Origin: Streptomyces sp. 8L
GTDB taxonomy: Bacteria > Actinomycetota > Actinomycetes > Streptomycetales > Streptomycetaceae
Reading direction: 5' to 3'
Length of the DNA stretch: 47,299 nucleotides
Assembly: GCF_020176795.1 (NCBI RefSeq)
Contig: NZ_JAIUKE010000033.1
Span: forward strand, 1 to 47,299
The position numbers and the translations under genes were made by a program. This document shows positions 1-8,836 of the stretch, piece by piece. Within the stretch, counting starts at the first letter, position 1; every line of letters begins with the position of its first letter. The notes beneath the pieces are model-generated. The model was not told where the DNA came from, did not search any database, and was given only the letters and a program-made list of their open reading frames with translations.

Positions 1-47
1 CTGCGCGCCGGGCCCGCCCCGAGCCCCCGCTGGTCGGCCGGGCCCGG

Positions 48-114
<67 letters not shown>

Positions 115-289
115 GCCGCACCCGGCGCCGACCGCGGACCACAAGAAACGCAGAGGAAACACCGGACGTCATTCCGGTGGCTTTTGCAATTCCATCACAT
201 ATCAGCCACACGGACGATGCCTATATCCTGGCTCCCTGCGCGGCCCCGGACATCGGGGTGCGTTTTATCGACGAGTTGGGGCTTGGTGC

Positions 290-2308
290 ATGTCCGTCAA
301 GGTCAGCGTGGTCATTCCGGTGTACAACCCAGGTCCGTACATCGAGGACTGCATCGCCTCTCTGCTGCGGCAGAGCCTCCCCGACGACGCCTATGAGGCG
401 ATTTTCGTCGACGACGGGTCGAGCGACGGGACACCGGCCCGGCTCGACGAGCTGGCCGCCGAGCACCCGCACATGCACGTCGTGCACCAGGAGCCCTCGG
501 GCTGGTCCGGCCGCCCGCGCAACGTCGGAACGGACCGGGCGCGCGGCGAGTTCGTGATGTACGTCGACAACGACGACTGGCTCGGTGACGAGGCGCTGGA
601 GCGGATGTACGACTACGGCGTGGCCAACGCCGCCGATGTCGTCGTCGGCAAGATGGCGGGCAAGGGCAGGCCCGTTCCGCTGGAGCTCTTCCGGGTGAAC
701 CGCCCGAAGGCGAATGTCGACAACGCCCCGCTCATCGACAGCCTCACGCCGCACAAGATGTTCCGCAAGGAATTCCTCGACAAGCACCACATCCGGTTCA
801 AGGAAGGCAGAAGACGCCTTGAGGACCACGTGCTGGTCGCGGAGGCGTATCTCCTCGCCTCCAACGTCTCGGTGCTCAGCGACTATGTGTGCTACTACCA
901 CGTAAAGCGCGACGACGCCTCGAACGCCGGTTTCCAGCGCTTCGATCCCGTCGGCTATTTCCAGAACCTGCGCGAGGCCCTCGATGTGGTCGAACACAAC
1001 ACCGAGCCGGGCCGGCTGCGCGACAAGCTGTACCGCCGCTGGCTGCGCAACGAGATGGTGGAGCGGCTGCGGGCCCAGCGCTTCCTCAAGCTGCCCGAGG
1101 ACTACCGCAAGGAACTGTTCGATGAGATCCACTCCGTGGTCACCGAGCGGATGGGCCCGGGGGTCGCGGCCGGTCTCCAGCCCACCCAGCAGGTCGTCGC
1201 CGCGCTGATCACCACCGGCCGGTTCGCCGACGTGGAGCCGTACGCCCGCTGGGAGGCCGGGATCAAGCCCACCGGGCGTCTGGACAGCCTGGAGTGGGAC
1301 GAGGAGGGCCGCCTCGCCCTCGGCCTGACCGCCGAGTTCCAGGTGGACGGCGCGCCCCTGCGCTTCCGCACCGAGGACGGTCAGCCGCAGCTCGACCTGC
1401 CGTTCGACCCCGAGACCGCCGACGCGCTGCGGGCGGCCGGGGCGAGCACCCGCGCCACCGTCGACAAGGCGCGCGTCGGCCTCGTCGTCAAGGAGCGCGC
1501 CAGCGCCGCCGAGTTCTACCAGCCGATCGACTTCACGGTGGACCGGGTGCCCCTCGCGAGTGAGGGCGCGGACGCCGAGGCCGCCCGGGAGCCCGCGGAC
1601 GGCGGCGACTTCCGCATGGTGCTGCGCGGTCTCGGCACCATCGACCCGGGGACCGCGGCCGGCGGGGGCGCCCTCGGGCCCGGCATCTGGGACGTGTACG
1701 TGCGGATCATCGCCTGCGGCTGGTCGAAGGCCGTCCGCCTCGGCTCCGTGCGCGACGAGACCGTCGACAAGGCCCGCAGGAGCGCCCTGAGCGGCGAGCC
1801 GCGCCGCCTCGTCATGCCGTACTGGACCGAGGGCCACGGCAACCTGTCGCTCGACGTCGACTGCGCGACCAACTGGATCAACAAGGACCTCGCGCCGCTC
1901 ACCCCGCGGGACCTGGCGTTCTCGGACGGCACGCTCCGCCTCCCCGTGCCGCTCCACGCGGCCGGCGAGGAGCGGGTGCTGCTCCGCTTCAAGCCCGTCC
2001 GCAAGGGCGACGCGCCGAAGGAGGTCCCCGCGACCGTCGCGCCCGGCGACGGCGGCGCCGTCCTGACCGCCGCGCTGCCCGGCCCCGAACTCGCCCGCGC
2101 GGCCTGGACGATGGACCTCGGCGTGCCCTCCGCGCGGCGCGGCGCGCCCCGCTGGACCCCGTTGCCGCTGGGCGTCAAGGTCCGCGCCGACGGCAGGCCC
2201 GCCTTCGCGGCCGCCCCCGCCGTGACCCGGGCCGCACGGGCCGGGCGGACCAGGTCACTGCCGAGGCGGATCATGGGAAGGGTGCGCCGCACGTTCCGGC
2301 GGGCGTGA
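290..2308 (+). CDS. Family 2 glycosyltransferase with large C-terminal extension (wall glycopolymer synthesis)
   Basis: 672 aa. The N-terminal ~230 residues are a GT-A glycosyltransferase family 2 domain: VSVVIPVYNPGPYI at the start, VDDGSSDGT for nucleotide binding, and YVDNDDW as the DxD-like metal site. The following ~430 residues resemble the linker and carbohydrate-binding beta domains of TarS/TagF-like enzymes, with repeated blocks ending LRFK. The basic C-terminus (RRIMGRVRRTFRRA) suits contact with the inner membrane face. No signal peptide or transmembrane segment is seen, so it should act in the cytoplasm on nucleotide sugars. An RmlC-type epimerase follows 45 bp downstream, consistent with a teichoic-acid-like or polydiglycosylphosphate polymer. 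From memory, S. coelicolor SCO2590 occupies this place. Donor and acceptor cannot be read from the sequence. Confidence 0.85.
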   Translation: MSVKVSVVIPVYNPGPYIEDCIASLLRQSLPDDAYEAIFVDDGSSDGTPARLDELAAEHPHMHVVHQEPSGWSGRPRNVGTDRARGEFVMYVDNDDWLGDEALERMYDYGVANAADVVVGKMAGKGRPVPLELFRVNRPKANVDNAPLIDSLTPHKMFRKEFLDKHHIRFKEGRRRLEDHVLVAEAYLLASNVSVLSDYVCYYHVKRDDASNAGFQRFDPVGYFQNLREALDVVEHNTEPGRLRDKLYRRWLRNEMVERLRAQRFLKLPEDYRKELFDEIHSVVTERMGPGVAAGLQPTQQVVAALITTGRFADVEPYARWEAGIKPTGRLDSLEWDEEGRLALGLTAEFQVDGAPLRFRTEDGQPQLDLPFDPETADALRAAGASTRATVDKARVGLVVKERASAAEFYQPIDFTVDRVPLASEGADAEAAREPADGGDFRMVLRGLGTIDPGTAAGGGALGPGIWDVYVRIIACGWSKAVRLGSVRDETVDKARRSALSGEPRRLVMPYWTEGHGNLSLDVDCATNWINKDLAPLTPRDLAFSDGTLRLPVPLHAAGEERVLLRFKPVRKGDAPKEVPATVAPGDGGAVLTAALPGPELARAAWTMDLGVPSARRGAPRWTPLPLGVKVRADGRPAFAAAPAVTRAARAGRTRSLPRRIMGRVRRTFRRA

Positions 2309-2353
2309 CCCGCGCCCCGCACACCAGCACAGCGAGCGAGAAAGCAGATCCCC

Positions 2354-2956
2354 ATGCGTCCCCTGTCCATCGAAGGTGCCTGGATTCACGAGCCGAAGGT
2401 CTTCCCCGACGACCGCGGCTCCTTCCACGAGTGGTTCCGCGCCGACGACCTGCGCGAGGCCGACGGCCACGGCCTCTCGCTCGCCCAGGCCAACTGCTCG
2501 GTCTCCAAGCGCGGCACGCTGCGCGGCATCCACTACGCGGACGTGCCGCCGAGCCAGGCCAAGTACGTGAAGTGCGTACGCGGCGCGGTCGTCGACGTCG
2601 TCGTCGACATCAGGACCGGCTCGCCCACGTACCGCAGCTGGGAGGCCGTACGGCTGGACGACGAGACGCACCACGCGGTGTACCTCTCCGAGGGCCTCGG
2701 GCACGCCTTCTTCGCGCTGACCGACGAGGCCACCGTCGTCTACCTCTGCTCGGCGGGCTACGCGCCGGGACGCGAGCACGGCATCGACCCGTTCGACCGC
2801 GAGCTCGGCATCGAGTGGCCCGAGGGCATCGAGCCGCTGCTGTCGCCGAAGGACGCCGAGGCGCCCTCGCTCGCGGAGGCCGAGCGCCAGGGCCTGCTGC
2901 CGTCGTACGAGGAGGCCACGGCGTTCCGCGCCCAGCTGCGCACCGCGACCGGCTGA
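2354..2956 (+). CDS. rfbC: dTDP-4-dehydrorhamnose 3,5-epimerase family (RmlC)
   Basis: 200 aa, usual length for RmlC cupin epimerases, which convert dTDP-4-keto-6-deoxyglucose to dTDP-4-keto-rhamnose. Visible landmarks are GSFHEWFR near the N-terminus, the catalytic-His segment RGIHYADVPP, KYVKCVRGAVVDVVVDIR, GLGHAFFAL, and a Tyr-containing segment VYLCSAGYAP followed by HGIDPFD. It follows the glycosyltransferase on the same strand by 45 bp, so the two are probably cotranscribed and supply and transfer a deoxysugar for a wall polymer. The C-terminal ~25 residues (SLAEAERQGLLPSYEEA) are typical of actinobacterial members. A 3-epimerase for another dTDP-sugar is possible because rmlA, rmlB and rmlD are not in the window. 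Confidence 0.85.
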   Translation: MRPLSIEGAWIHEPKVFPDDRGSFHEWFRADDLREADGHGLSLAQANCSVSKRGTLRGIHYADVPPSQAKYVKCVRGAVVDVVVDIRTGSPTYRSWEAVRLDDETHHAVYLSEGLGHAFFALTDEATVVYLCSAGYAPGREHGIDPFDRELGIEWPEGIEPLLSPKDAEAPSLAEAERQGLLPSYEEATAFRAQLRTATG

Positions 2957-3073
2957 CGCGCTCCGGGCGGCCCCGGTCCCTGTCCAGCAGGTGAAAAGGC
3001 GTCCGCGGCCGGGGACCGCGCGCGTACGCTGACCGGCGCGAAGCGGCGGACGGCGAGAGCAGGGGCACAGCAC

Positions 3074-4285
3074 GTGACAGGAGCAGGGGCAGGAGCAGAG
3101 GCCGGGGCAGCGCGGGCGGTCCCGTCGGAAGGCGCGGCGGCGGACCGGACGCGTGAGCCCGGCCGCTCCCGGCGGGACGCGGTGGCCGGGGCCCGCCGGA
3201 TCGTCGTCAAGGTCGGCTCGTCCTCCCTCACCACCGCCGCGGGCGGCCTCGACGCCGACCGGGTCGACGCCCTGGTCGACGTCCTCGCGGGCGCCCGGGA
3301 CAGCGAGCGGGAGATCGTCCTGGTCTCCAGCGGCGCCATCGCCGCGGGACTGGCCCCGCTCGGCCTGGAGCGCCGCCCGCGCGACCTGGCCCGCCAGCAG
3401 GCGGCGGCCAGCGTCGGCCAGGGCCTGCTCATCGCCCGCTACACGGCGTCCTTCGCGCGCTACGGCGTCCGCGTCGGACAGGTCCTGATGACGTCGTACG
3501 ACACGAGCAGGCGCACCCACTACCGCAACGCGTACCGCACCCTGGAGCAGCTGCTGCGGATGGGCGCGCTGCCCGTCGTCAACGAGAACGACACCGTCGC
3601 CACGGACGAGATCCGCTTCGGCGACAACGACCGGCTCGCCGCGCTCGCCGCCCACCTCGTACGCGCCGACCTGCTGGTGCTGCTCTCCGACGTGGACGGG
3701 CTCTACGACGGCGACCCCTCGACCCCCGGCACCTCGCGCGTCGGCGAGGTGCACGGCCCCGAGGACCTCGCGGGGATCACCATCGGCGCCGCGGGCAGGG
3801 CCGGCGTCGGCACCGGCGGCATGGTCACCAAGGTCGAGGCGGCCCGGATCGCGACAGGCGCGGGGGTCCCCGTGGTGCTGACCTCCGCGAGCCGCGCCGC
3901 CGACGCGCTCGCGGGCCGCGACACCGGCACGTACTTCCACCCCACGGGCCGCAGGTCGCGCGGGCGGCTGCTGTGGCTCGCGCACGCCTCGGCGCCGCGC
4001 GGCGCCCTCACGCTGGACGACGGCGCCGTGCGGGCCGTGGTGGAGCGGCACACCTCGCTGCTCGCGGCCGGGATCGCCGCGGTGGAGGGCGAGTTCGCGG
4101 CGGGCGATCCGGTGGAGCTGCGCGACACCCGCGGCCGCGCGGTGGCCAGGGGCCTGGTGAACTTCGACGCGAAGGAGCTGCCGCAGCTGCTCGGCCGCTC
4201 CACCCGCGACCTGGCCCGGGAGCTGGGTCCGGCCTATGAGAGGGAGGTCGTACACAAGGACGATCTGGTGGTTCTCCAGCGCTGA
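3074..4285 (+). CDS. proB: Glutamate 5-kinase (ProB) with PUA domain
   Basis: 403 aa from this GTG. Catalyses ATP-dependent phosphorylation of glutamate, the first step of proline synthesis. The amino-acid-kinase domain begins at RRIVVKVGSSSLT and includes LVSSGAIAAG, PVVNENDTVA, GDNDRLAALAA, LLSDVDGLY and GTGGMVTKVEAA. A C-terminal PUA domain (about the last 100 residues, LDDGAVRAV to LVNFDAKEL) is present. An AGGGG Shine-Dalgarno lies 8 nt before GTG 3074, but the first ~35 residues are low-complexity Ala/Gly/Arg. An in-frame GTG at 3182 (VAGARRIVVKV) would give 367 aa, closer to the family length, so the true start is uncertain. proA lies downstream beyond one small gene. Confidence 0.93.
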   Translation: MTGAGAGAEAGAARAVPSEGAAADRTREPGRSRRDAVAGARRIVVKVGSSSLTTAAGGLDADRVDALVDVLAGARDSEREIVLVSSGAIAAGLAPLGLERRPRDLARQQAAASVGQGLLIARYTASFARYGVRVGQVLMTSYDTSRRTHYRNAYRTLEQLLRMGALPVVNENDTVATDEIRFGDNDRLAALAAHLVRADLLVLLSDVDGLYDGDPSTPGTSRVGEVHGPEDLAGITIGAAGRAGVGTGGMVTKVEAARIATGAGVPVVLTSASRAADALAGRDTGTYFHPTGRRSRGRLLWLAHASAPRGALTLDDGAVRAVVERHTSLLAAGIAAVEGEFAAGDPVELRDTRGRAVARGLVNFDAKELPQLLGRSTRDLARELGPAYEREVVHKDDLVVLQR

Positions 4286-4298
4286 CGCCGCCCCCGAT

Positions 4299-4315
4299 GG
4301 GCTGAGAAACAGCCC
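4299..4315 (+). terminator. Weak hairpin after proB
   Basis: GGGCTG-AGAAA-CAGCCC, a 6-bp stem with a 5-nt loop, 13 bp after the proB stop, without a T-tract. Possible weak terminator or RNA 3' end. Confidence 0.35.
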
Positions 4316-4436
4316 AATCGCCTCCCGGTGGCTCAGAGGTTCCTCAAAACGCCCCCAAGAGAGGCCCAGGACTGGTCAACTTTGACGTGGGGACAAAGGA
4401 CCGGGCAGCAGCACCATGACCAACAGGAGGCATCCG

Positions 4437-4970
4437 GTGAGACGAGTGCGTCCAGGCACGGCGACCCGCGGAACCGGCACACACGCCCGGCGGGCCATGA
4501 GCGCGGACTCGGTCCTCACGAGCGTCGACGCGGGCGAGGACTTCGACGACCTCGCGGGCGACGGCGCGCACGGCGCGGGGGAGCGGCCGTCCGGCGAGGC
4601 GGGCCCCGCGGACGGTGACGGCCGCCCGGTGTCCCGGCTCTGGCACATCACCCTCAGCGTCTCCGGCGCACGGGCTCCGATAGCCGACGTCCGCCGCGCG
4701 CTCGAACAGCTCGCACACGACCACCCGTTCCTGCTGACCAGCAGATACGCGGTCGACCACGCGGAGATCAGGTACTGGGAGGAGGCCCGCGACCTGCACG
4801 ACGCGGCGGCCGTGGCGCTGCGCCTGTGGGGCGAGCACCGGTCGAGCGCGCGGCTCCCGCCGTGGGAGATCGTCGGCCTTGAGGTCATCGACCGGGACAC
4901 GTACCACCAGCGCGTGGCGGAGGGGTACGGGCCGCCGCCGGCGTCCCGCGTCGGCATCCACCCGTTCTGA
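4437..4970 (+). CDS. Conserved actinobacterial protein of unknown function between proB and proA
   Basis: 177 aa from GTG 4437, chosen because a perfect AGGAGG sits 6 nt upstream (4425-4430). Alternatives are ATG 4416 and ATG 4497. The first ~65 residues are acidic and probably disordered. The C-terminal ~110 residues form a compact domain beginning SRLWHITLSVSG, with a helix (IADVRRALEQLAHDHPFLL), RYWEEARDLHDAAAVALRLW, and LPPWEIVGLEVIDRDTYHQR near the end. The pattern (beta strand, helix, Asp/Glu-rich middle) recalls small ferredoxin-like domains, but I recognise no named family or active site. Its place between proB and proA suggests cotranscription with proB; a role in proline metabolism is only a guess from position. 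Confidence 0.75.
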   Translation: MRRVRPGTATRGTGTHARRAMSADSVLTSVDAGEDFDDLAGDGAHGAGERPSGEAGPADGDGRPVSRLWHITLSVSGARAPIADVRRALEQLAHDHPFLLTSRYAVDHAEIRYWEEARDLHDAAAVALRLWGEHRSSARLPPWEIVGLEVIDRDTYHQRVAEGYGPPPASRVGIHPF

Positions 4971-5041
4971 GCGGCGCCCCCGCCGGGCCGCGGCGGCCGG
5001 CGGCCGGAGCGCGGCGGGCCCGCCCCGGGTCGCCCGGCGGT

Positions 5042-5119
5042 GTCCCGGTACGCGGGGCACGTGCGGCGTCCCAGTACGCGGGGCAGGTGCGATGTCTCGG
5101 AGTGCGGAATACGTAAGGA
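5042..5119 (+). repeat. 26-bp tandem repeat in front of proA
   Basis: Two closely matching 26-bp units (5042-5067 and 5068-5093), both containing GTACGCGGGGCA, followed by a degenerate third unit (5094-5119, starting GTCTCGGAGTGCGGAATACG). The array ends just before the predicted proA promoter. It may be an upstream binding array or a slippage product. Confidence 0.6.
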
Positions 5120-5138
5120 AGGCCCGCCCGGGGCCCAT

Positions 5139-5144
5139 TACCCT
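5139..5144 (+). promoter_or_regulatory. -10 element of proA, leaderless transcript
   Basis: TACCCT with 6 nt to the ATG at 5151 places transcription start at or next to the start codon. No Shine-Dalgarno lies between. No convincing -35 was found. Confidence 0.5.
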
Positions 5145-5150
5145 GCGGGC

Positions 5151-6434
5151 ATGACCTCGCTTTCGCCCTACGACAACCTCTCTCCGGTCGCCAGGGCCGC
5201 CTACCGGTCGAAGTCGGCCGCGGCGGACCTCGCGCCCCTGCCGCGCGCGGCCAAGGACGACGCGCTGCTCGCGGTCGCCGACGCGCTGGAGGTGCGCACC
5301 CACGAGATCGTCACGGCCAACGCGGAGGACATCGAGCGGGCCAGAGAGGCCGGCACAGAGGAGTCGATGATCGACCGGCTGACCCTCACGCCCGAGCGGG
5401 TCCGCGCCATGGCCCACGGGGTGCGGGACGTCGCCGCGCTGCCCGACCCGGTCGGCGAGATCGTGCGCGGCTCGACCCTCCCGAACGGCATCGACCTGCG
5501 GCAGGTCAGGGTGCCGCTCGGGGTCGTCGGCATCATCTACGAGGCGCGCCCCAACGTCACGGTCGACGCGGCGGCGCTCTGCCTGAAGTCGGGCAACGCG
5601 GTGCTGCTGCGCGGCTCGTCGTCCGCGAGCGCCTCCAACACCGCGCTCGTACGGGTGCTGCGGGACGCCGTCGGCGGCGCCGGGCTGCCCGCCGACGCCG
5701 TCCAGCGGGTGCCGGGCGAGGACCGGGACTCGGTGCGCGAACTGATGCGGGCGCGCGGCCTGGTCGACGTCCTCATCCCGCGCGGCGGCGCGTCCCTGAT
5801 CCGTACGGTCGTCGAGCAGTCCACGGTGCCGGTCATCGAGACGGGCACAGGGAACTGCCACGTGTACGTCGACGCCGAGACCGACCTGGACATGGCGGTC
5901 TCCATCCTCGTCAACTCCAAGGCGTCCCGGCCGAGTGTGTGCAACGCGGCGGAGACGCTGCTCGTGCACCAGGACATCGCGGCGGACTTCCTGCCGCGCG
6001 CCCTCGACGCGCTCGCCGACGCCGGCGTCACGGTCCACGCCGACGAACGCGTCCTGCCGTACGGCGCGGCAAGCAGGGCGAACGTCGTTCCGGCCACGGC
6101 GGACGACTGGGAGACGGAGTACCTCTCGTACGACATCGCGGCGGCCGTCGTCGATTCGCTGGAGGGGGCGGTCGCGCACATCAGGCTCTGGTCGTCCGGC
6201 CACACCGAGGCCATCGTCACCACGTCGCAGGCCGCGGCCCGCCGGTTCACCCAGTTGGTGGATTCCACGACGGTCGCGGTGAACGCGTCCACCCGCTTCA
6301 CCGACGGCGGTGAGTTCGGGTTCGGCGCCGAGATCGGCATCTCCACGCAGAAACTGCACGCGCGGGGCCCGATGGGGCTGCCCGAGCTGACGTCCACGAA
6401 GTACATCGTCACCGGTGACGGTCACACACGGTGA
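5151..6434 (+). CDS. proA: Glutamate-5-semialdehyde dehydrogenase (gamma-glutamyl phosphate reductase)
   Basis: 427 aa. Performs the NADPH-dependent reduction of gamma-glutamyl phosphate, the second step of proline synthesis, probably using product channelled from ProB. Aldehyde-dehydrogenase-fold landmarks are [50 protein letters not shown], and the active-site Cys segment [15 protein letters not shown]. The C-terminus has [17 protein letters not shown] and the family ending [12 protein letters not shown]. The reading frame stays open upstream to 5040, but the ATG at 5151 fits family length and lies 6 nt after a good -10 box, so a leaderless mRNA is likely. Confidence 0.96.
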   Translation: MTSLSPYDNLSPVARAAYRSKSAAADLAPLPRAAKDDALLAVADALEVRTHEIVTANAEDIERAREAGTEESMIDRLTLTPERVRAMAHGVRDVAALPDPVGEIVRGSTLPNGIDLRQVRVPLGVVGIIYEARPNVTVDAAALCLKSGNAVLLRGSSSASASNTALVRVLRDAVGGAGLPADAVQRVPGEDRDSVRELMRARGLVDVLIPRGGASLIRTVVEQSTVPVIETGTGNCHVYVDAETDLDMAVSILVNSKASRPSVCNAAETLLVHQDIAADFLPRALDALADAGVTVHADERVLPYGAASRANVVPATADDWETEYLSYDIAAAVVDSLEGAVAHIRLWSSGHTEAIVTTSQAAARRFTQLVDSTTVAVNASTRFTDGGEFGFGAEIGISTQKLHARGPMGLPELTSTKYIVTGDGHTR

Positions 6435-6437
6435 CCG
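6407..6437 (+). terminator. Nested palindromes over the proA stop codon
   Basis: A perfect 14-bp palindrome CGTCACCGGTGACG (6407-6420) overlaps a second hairpin CGGTCAC-ACACG-GTGACCG (6419-6437). The two arms can swap pairing. Position at the gene end suggests a terminator or mRNA-stabilising structure. Confidence 0.45.
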
Positions 6438-6534
6438 CCGGGGCCGGTGCGGGCCGTGTGCGAGTGGCGCGGCTCATAGCGGTCGATGAGGTGAAGAGTG
6501 CGGACTCTCCCTGCCCAAACCGCCCCCGCCGGTT

Positions 6535-6540
6535 TACGCT
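6535..6540 (+). promoter_or_regulatory. -10 element for the membrane protein gene at 6544
   Basis: TACGCT, 3 nt before GTG 6544 and 6 nt before GTG 6547. The second spacing is the usual one for a leaderless start. CTGCCC at 6511-6516 is a weak -35 with an 18-nt spacer. Confidence 0.45.
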
Positions 6541-6543
6541 GTA

Positions 6544-7173
6544 GTGGTGCCGGACGACGTGGGGGGCAGGCCGTTCAAGGACGGCCGGGAGCCCGACGAC
6601 GACCGCGGAGCGGACGAGGAGTTCGCGACCGTGGTGTTCGACGAGGAATTCGTACGGGCGGCCGCCTTCCATGAACCCACGGCCGTCGAACGGCTGCTCG
6701 CGGCGGCCCAGGCGCGCGCCGAGGCGGACGCGGCGCGGTCGCGGCGCGGCAGGCAGGTCCCCGAGGAGGAACACGAGCTCTGGGACGAGCTGTACAGCCG
6801 CAGGCACCCGGACGAGTTCGACGAGGACGGCCACTACGGCCAGGACGATCCCGGCGTACCCCATCCGTACGGCCGGCACGGGGGTGTGCTGCGGCCCTAC
6901 CGCGGCCGGGCGCGCTGGCACCGGCCGATCGCGTGGCTGCTCGCGCTGCTGATGGGGATCGGCATGGTGGCGCTCGCCCTGTCCGCGGTCCGCGGCGCGA
7001 GCGGCGCCGGCAGGCAGGACCAGGTTCCGCAGCCCGCCTCCACGGGCATAGACGCCCCGCGCACCGACCCCTCGGGCGACACGGACGCGAGCCGCGGGCC
7101 GGGTGGCGGCAGGCGCGCCCCGCGCGGCAAGGCCAGCCCGCCGCCGGTGTCCGCCGTCCCGAGGACGCGCTGA
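6544..7173 (+). CDS. Single-pass membrane protein, actinobacterial family with VVFDE motif
   Basis: 209 aa (GTG 6544; GTG 6547 is equally likely from promoter spacing). Residues 1-~120 are cytoplasmic, acidic and charged, starting with the segment FATVVFDEEFVRAAAFHEP. One hydrophobic helix (WLLALLMGIGMVALALSAV, about 130-150) follows a basic RGRARWHRP stretch, and the last ~55 residues are a short disordered outside tail rich in Pro, Gly and Arg. The next gene carries the same VVFDE-x-FVRAA motif before its own single helix, so the two are divergent paralogues or partners. I recall the S. coelicolor homologue (SCO2584) being linked to the spore-wall/glycopolymer machinery. No enzymatic motif is visible. 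Confidence 0.75.
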   Translation: MVPDDVGGRPFKDGREPDDDRGADEEFATVVFDEEFVRAAAFHEPTAVERLLAAAQARAEADAARSRRGRQVPEEEHELWDELYSRRHPDEFDEDGHYGQDDPGVPHPYGRHGGVLRPYRGRARWHRPIAWLLALLMGIGMVALALSAVRGASGAGRQDQVPQPASTGIDAPRTDPSGDTDASRGPGGGRRAPRGKASPPPVSAVPRTR

Positions 7174-7311
7174 GAGACGCCGCCAGGGCTTCGTCGCGCC
7201 GGACCCCGCGCGTTCCCCGCCGCCCGGCGGCGACCCACCAGGTGATCATTTATGGCCGGTTCTGTCGCAAGCTGACCGGTAGCGCGGCGTTTACCTTCTC
7301 CTGCTACGGCC

Positions 7312-7317
7312 TACCCT
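7312..7317 (+). promoter_or_regulatory. -10 element for the membrane protein gene at 7324
   Basis: TACCCT with 6 nt (GAAGAT) to ATG 7324, giving a leaderless start. TTTACC at 7290-7295 is a possible -35 with a 16-nt spacer. Confidence 0.5.
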
Positions 7318-7323
7318 GAAGAT

Positions 7324-8448
7324 ATGGCTGGGCGCGAAGACCCGCCCGAAGGGACTCCCGACGGGCCCCCCGGTGGCGACGACGAATACAGATCGGTCGT
7401 CTTCGACGAATCGTTCGTCCGCGCTGCCCGGCTCCAGGAGTTCTCCGCCCGGGAGCGCATGACGGACCGTGAGCACGCCGTCCGCGTGCGGGGCGCTCGC
7501 ACACGCACCGCCCACCACGCCTCCGGCAGGGGCCCGCGCCGGCTCCTCGCCCTCTTCGTCCTGATCGCGCTGGCCTTCGGCACCGCCGTCTACCTGGGCT
7601 TCCGCCAGCCCTACCGGGTGCCGGCGCCGGGGGGCGCCCACGGCCGGCTGCGGATGACGGTCGTACCGCTCGCGCCCGCGGGGCAGGTCCCCGGCGGCAC
7701 CCCCGCGGACCTGCTGGCGCACAGCCCGGCCGCCCACTTCGCCCGGGGCGGCGAGGGGATAAGGATTCCGTCGAAGGTCGTACGGACGGCCGACTTCACG
7801 GACAGCCAGATCCGCACCGCCCTCTTCATCGCCAGGGACTACCTGGAGGCCTCCTCGCTCGACGCCGACGTCCTCGCAGGACGCGACCGGCAGCCCGTGC
7901 GGACCCTCCTCGACCCTGAGCAGATCCCGCAGTTCGACCGCTCGTTCGCGGCGCCCGCCGCCGACGGGCTGTACGACCCGGCGGGCTGGCTGGTCGCCTT
8001 CGCGCCGGCCAAGGTGCGCCTGGTCGCCGCCGACACCCGCGTACACGGCACACTCCAGTACCAGCAGACCGCCGACCGGGCCCTGGAGGTCACCTCGGAC
8101 CACACGTTCGTCTACACGCTGCGGCCCGCGGGCTCCGCCACGGCAGAGGCGTCGCTGTTCACCGTCCGGCGCGAACTGAGCTTCCGCTTCGACCTCGACG
8201 ACCTGGAGAAGCACACGGCCCACCTGGTGGAGAGCGAGGTGGGCGCGGGCCCCGAGGCGTGCTCCGCGGGCGCGGCCACCACATTCACGCCACTGCTTGC
8301 GGGTGCCAGGGCTCCGTCGGGCAGCCCGGCGGGCGTGAACCCGTACGCCACCGGACGGCTGTCGGGCGAGCTGTGCGGGGTGCTCACCGGTTCGGCCGAA
8401 CCGGCGCCGACGACGCACCCGGCCCCGGGCGCGACGCACACGTCCTGA
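7324..8448 (+). CDS. Membrane-anchored extracytoplasmic protein with VVFDE motif, function unknown
   Basis: 374 aa. The cytoplasmic part (1-~73) contains EYRSVVFDESFVRAARLQEF, matching the upstream gene. A single helix follows (LLALFVLIALAFGTAVYLGF, about 74-94), then a ~280-residue outside domain. That domain has a long conserved-looking core: RIPSKVVRTADFTDSQIRTA, ARDYLEASSLDADVLAGRD, QIPQFDRSF, TFVYTLRPAG and RRELSFRFDLDDLEKH. Two Cys (in EACSAG and ELCGVL) near the end could form a disulfide. No catalytic signature was recognised. The shared motif suggests that both neighbours are read by the same cytoplasmic partner. The 150-bp upstream gap carries its own leaderless promoter, so it need not be cotranscribed with the first. 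Confidence 0.75.
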   Translation: MAGREDPPEGTPDGPPGGDDEYRSVVFDESFVRAARLQEFSARERMTDREHAVRVRGARTRTAHHASGRGPRRLLALFVLIALAFGTAVYLGFRQPYRVPAPGGAHGRLRMTVVPLAPAGQVPGGTPADLLAHSPAAHFARGGEGIRIPSKVVRTADFTDSQIRTALFIARDYLEASSLDADVLAGRDRQPVRTLLDPEQIPQFDRSFAAPAADGLYDPAGWLVAFAPAKVRLVAADTRVHGTLQYQQTADRALEVTSDHTFVYTLRPAGSATAEASLFTVRRELSFRFDLDDLEKHTAHLVESEVGAGPEACSAGAATTFTPLLAGARAPSGSPAGVNPYATGRLSGELCGVLTGSAEPAPTTHPAPGATHTS

Positions 8449-8593
8449 GGGGCCGACCGGTCGGTCATCGGCACGTCCCCCTGCCGCACCACGGCTCAGG
8501 CCCTGGCGCTACCGTGTGGCGGGGGGCCGGAACCGGCGGCCGGGAACGAGTTCCCGGGAGGCGGTTTGTGACAGACCGAGGAGCGCACCCGTC

Positions 8594-8752
8594 ATGCAGG
8601 CAACCAGCACACTCATGGCCGCAGCCGCCGCGTCGGACCAGCCGGGGGCCGGGCCCGTCCTGCGTATCGTGCTCGTCGTGGCGATCGTGGGAGGGGTCTT
8701 CCTCGCCTGGTTCCTGCTGCGCGGCTACGGCGACAGCGGCAACAACGACTGA
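8594..8752 (+). CDS. Small single-pass membrane protein (52 aa)
   Basis: 52 aa starting MQATSTLMAAAAASDQPGAG, then one hydrophobic helix (VLRIVLVVAIVGGVFLAWFLL) and a short polar tail ending GDSGNND. GAGGAG lies upstream at about 8578-8583. No domain was recognised. It sits among membrane proteins and just before a second tiny membrane protein, so the pair may be accessory subunits of the envelope proteins encoded upstream. Codon usage (G/C third positions) supports real coding. Confidence 0.6.
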   Translation: MQATSTLMAAAAASDQPGAGPVLRIVLVVAIVGGVFLAWFLLRGYGDSGNND

Positions 8753-8836
8753 GTCGGCATGAGCCCGCCGAACGGGCCCGCATACGATGTGCCCGAAGTC
8801 ACCGATCCGATTCCCGATCGATAGGTCCTGTTGAAG

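Noticed and set aside
221-1957. 578-aa open frame on the minus strand opposite the glycosyltransferase
   Set aside because: Arg/Gly/Val/Asp-rich mirror of a real gene in GC-rich DNA; no domain or start signals. The plus-strand frame has clear family motifs.
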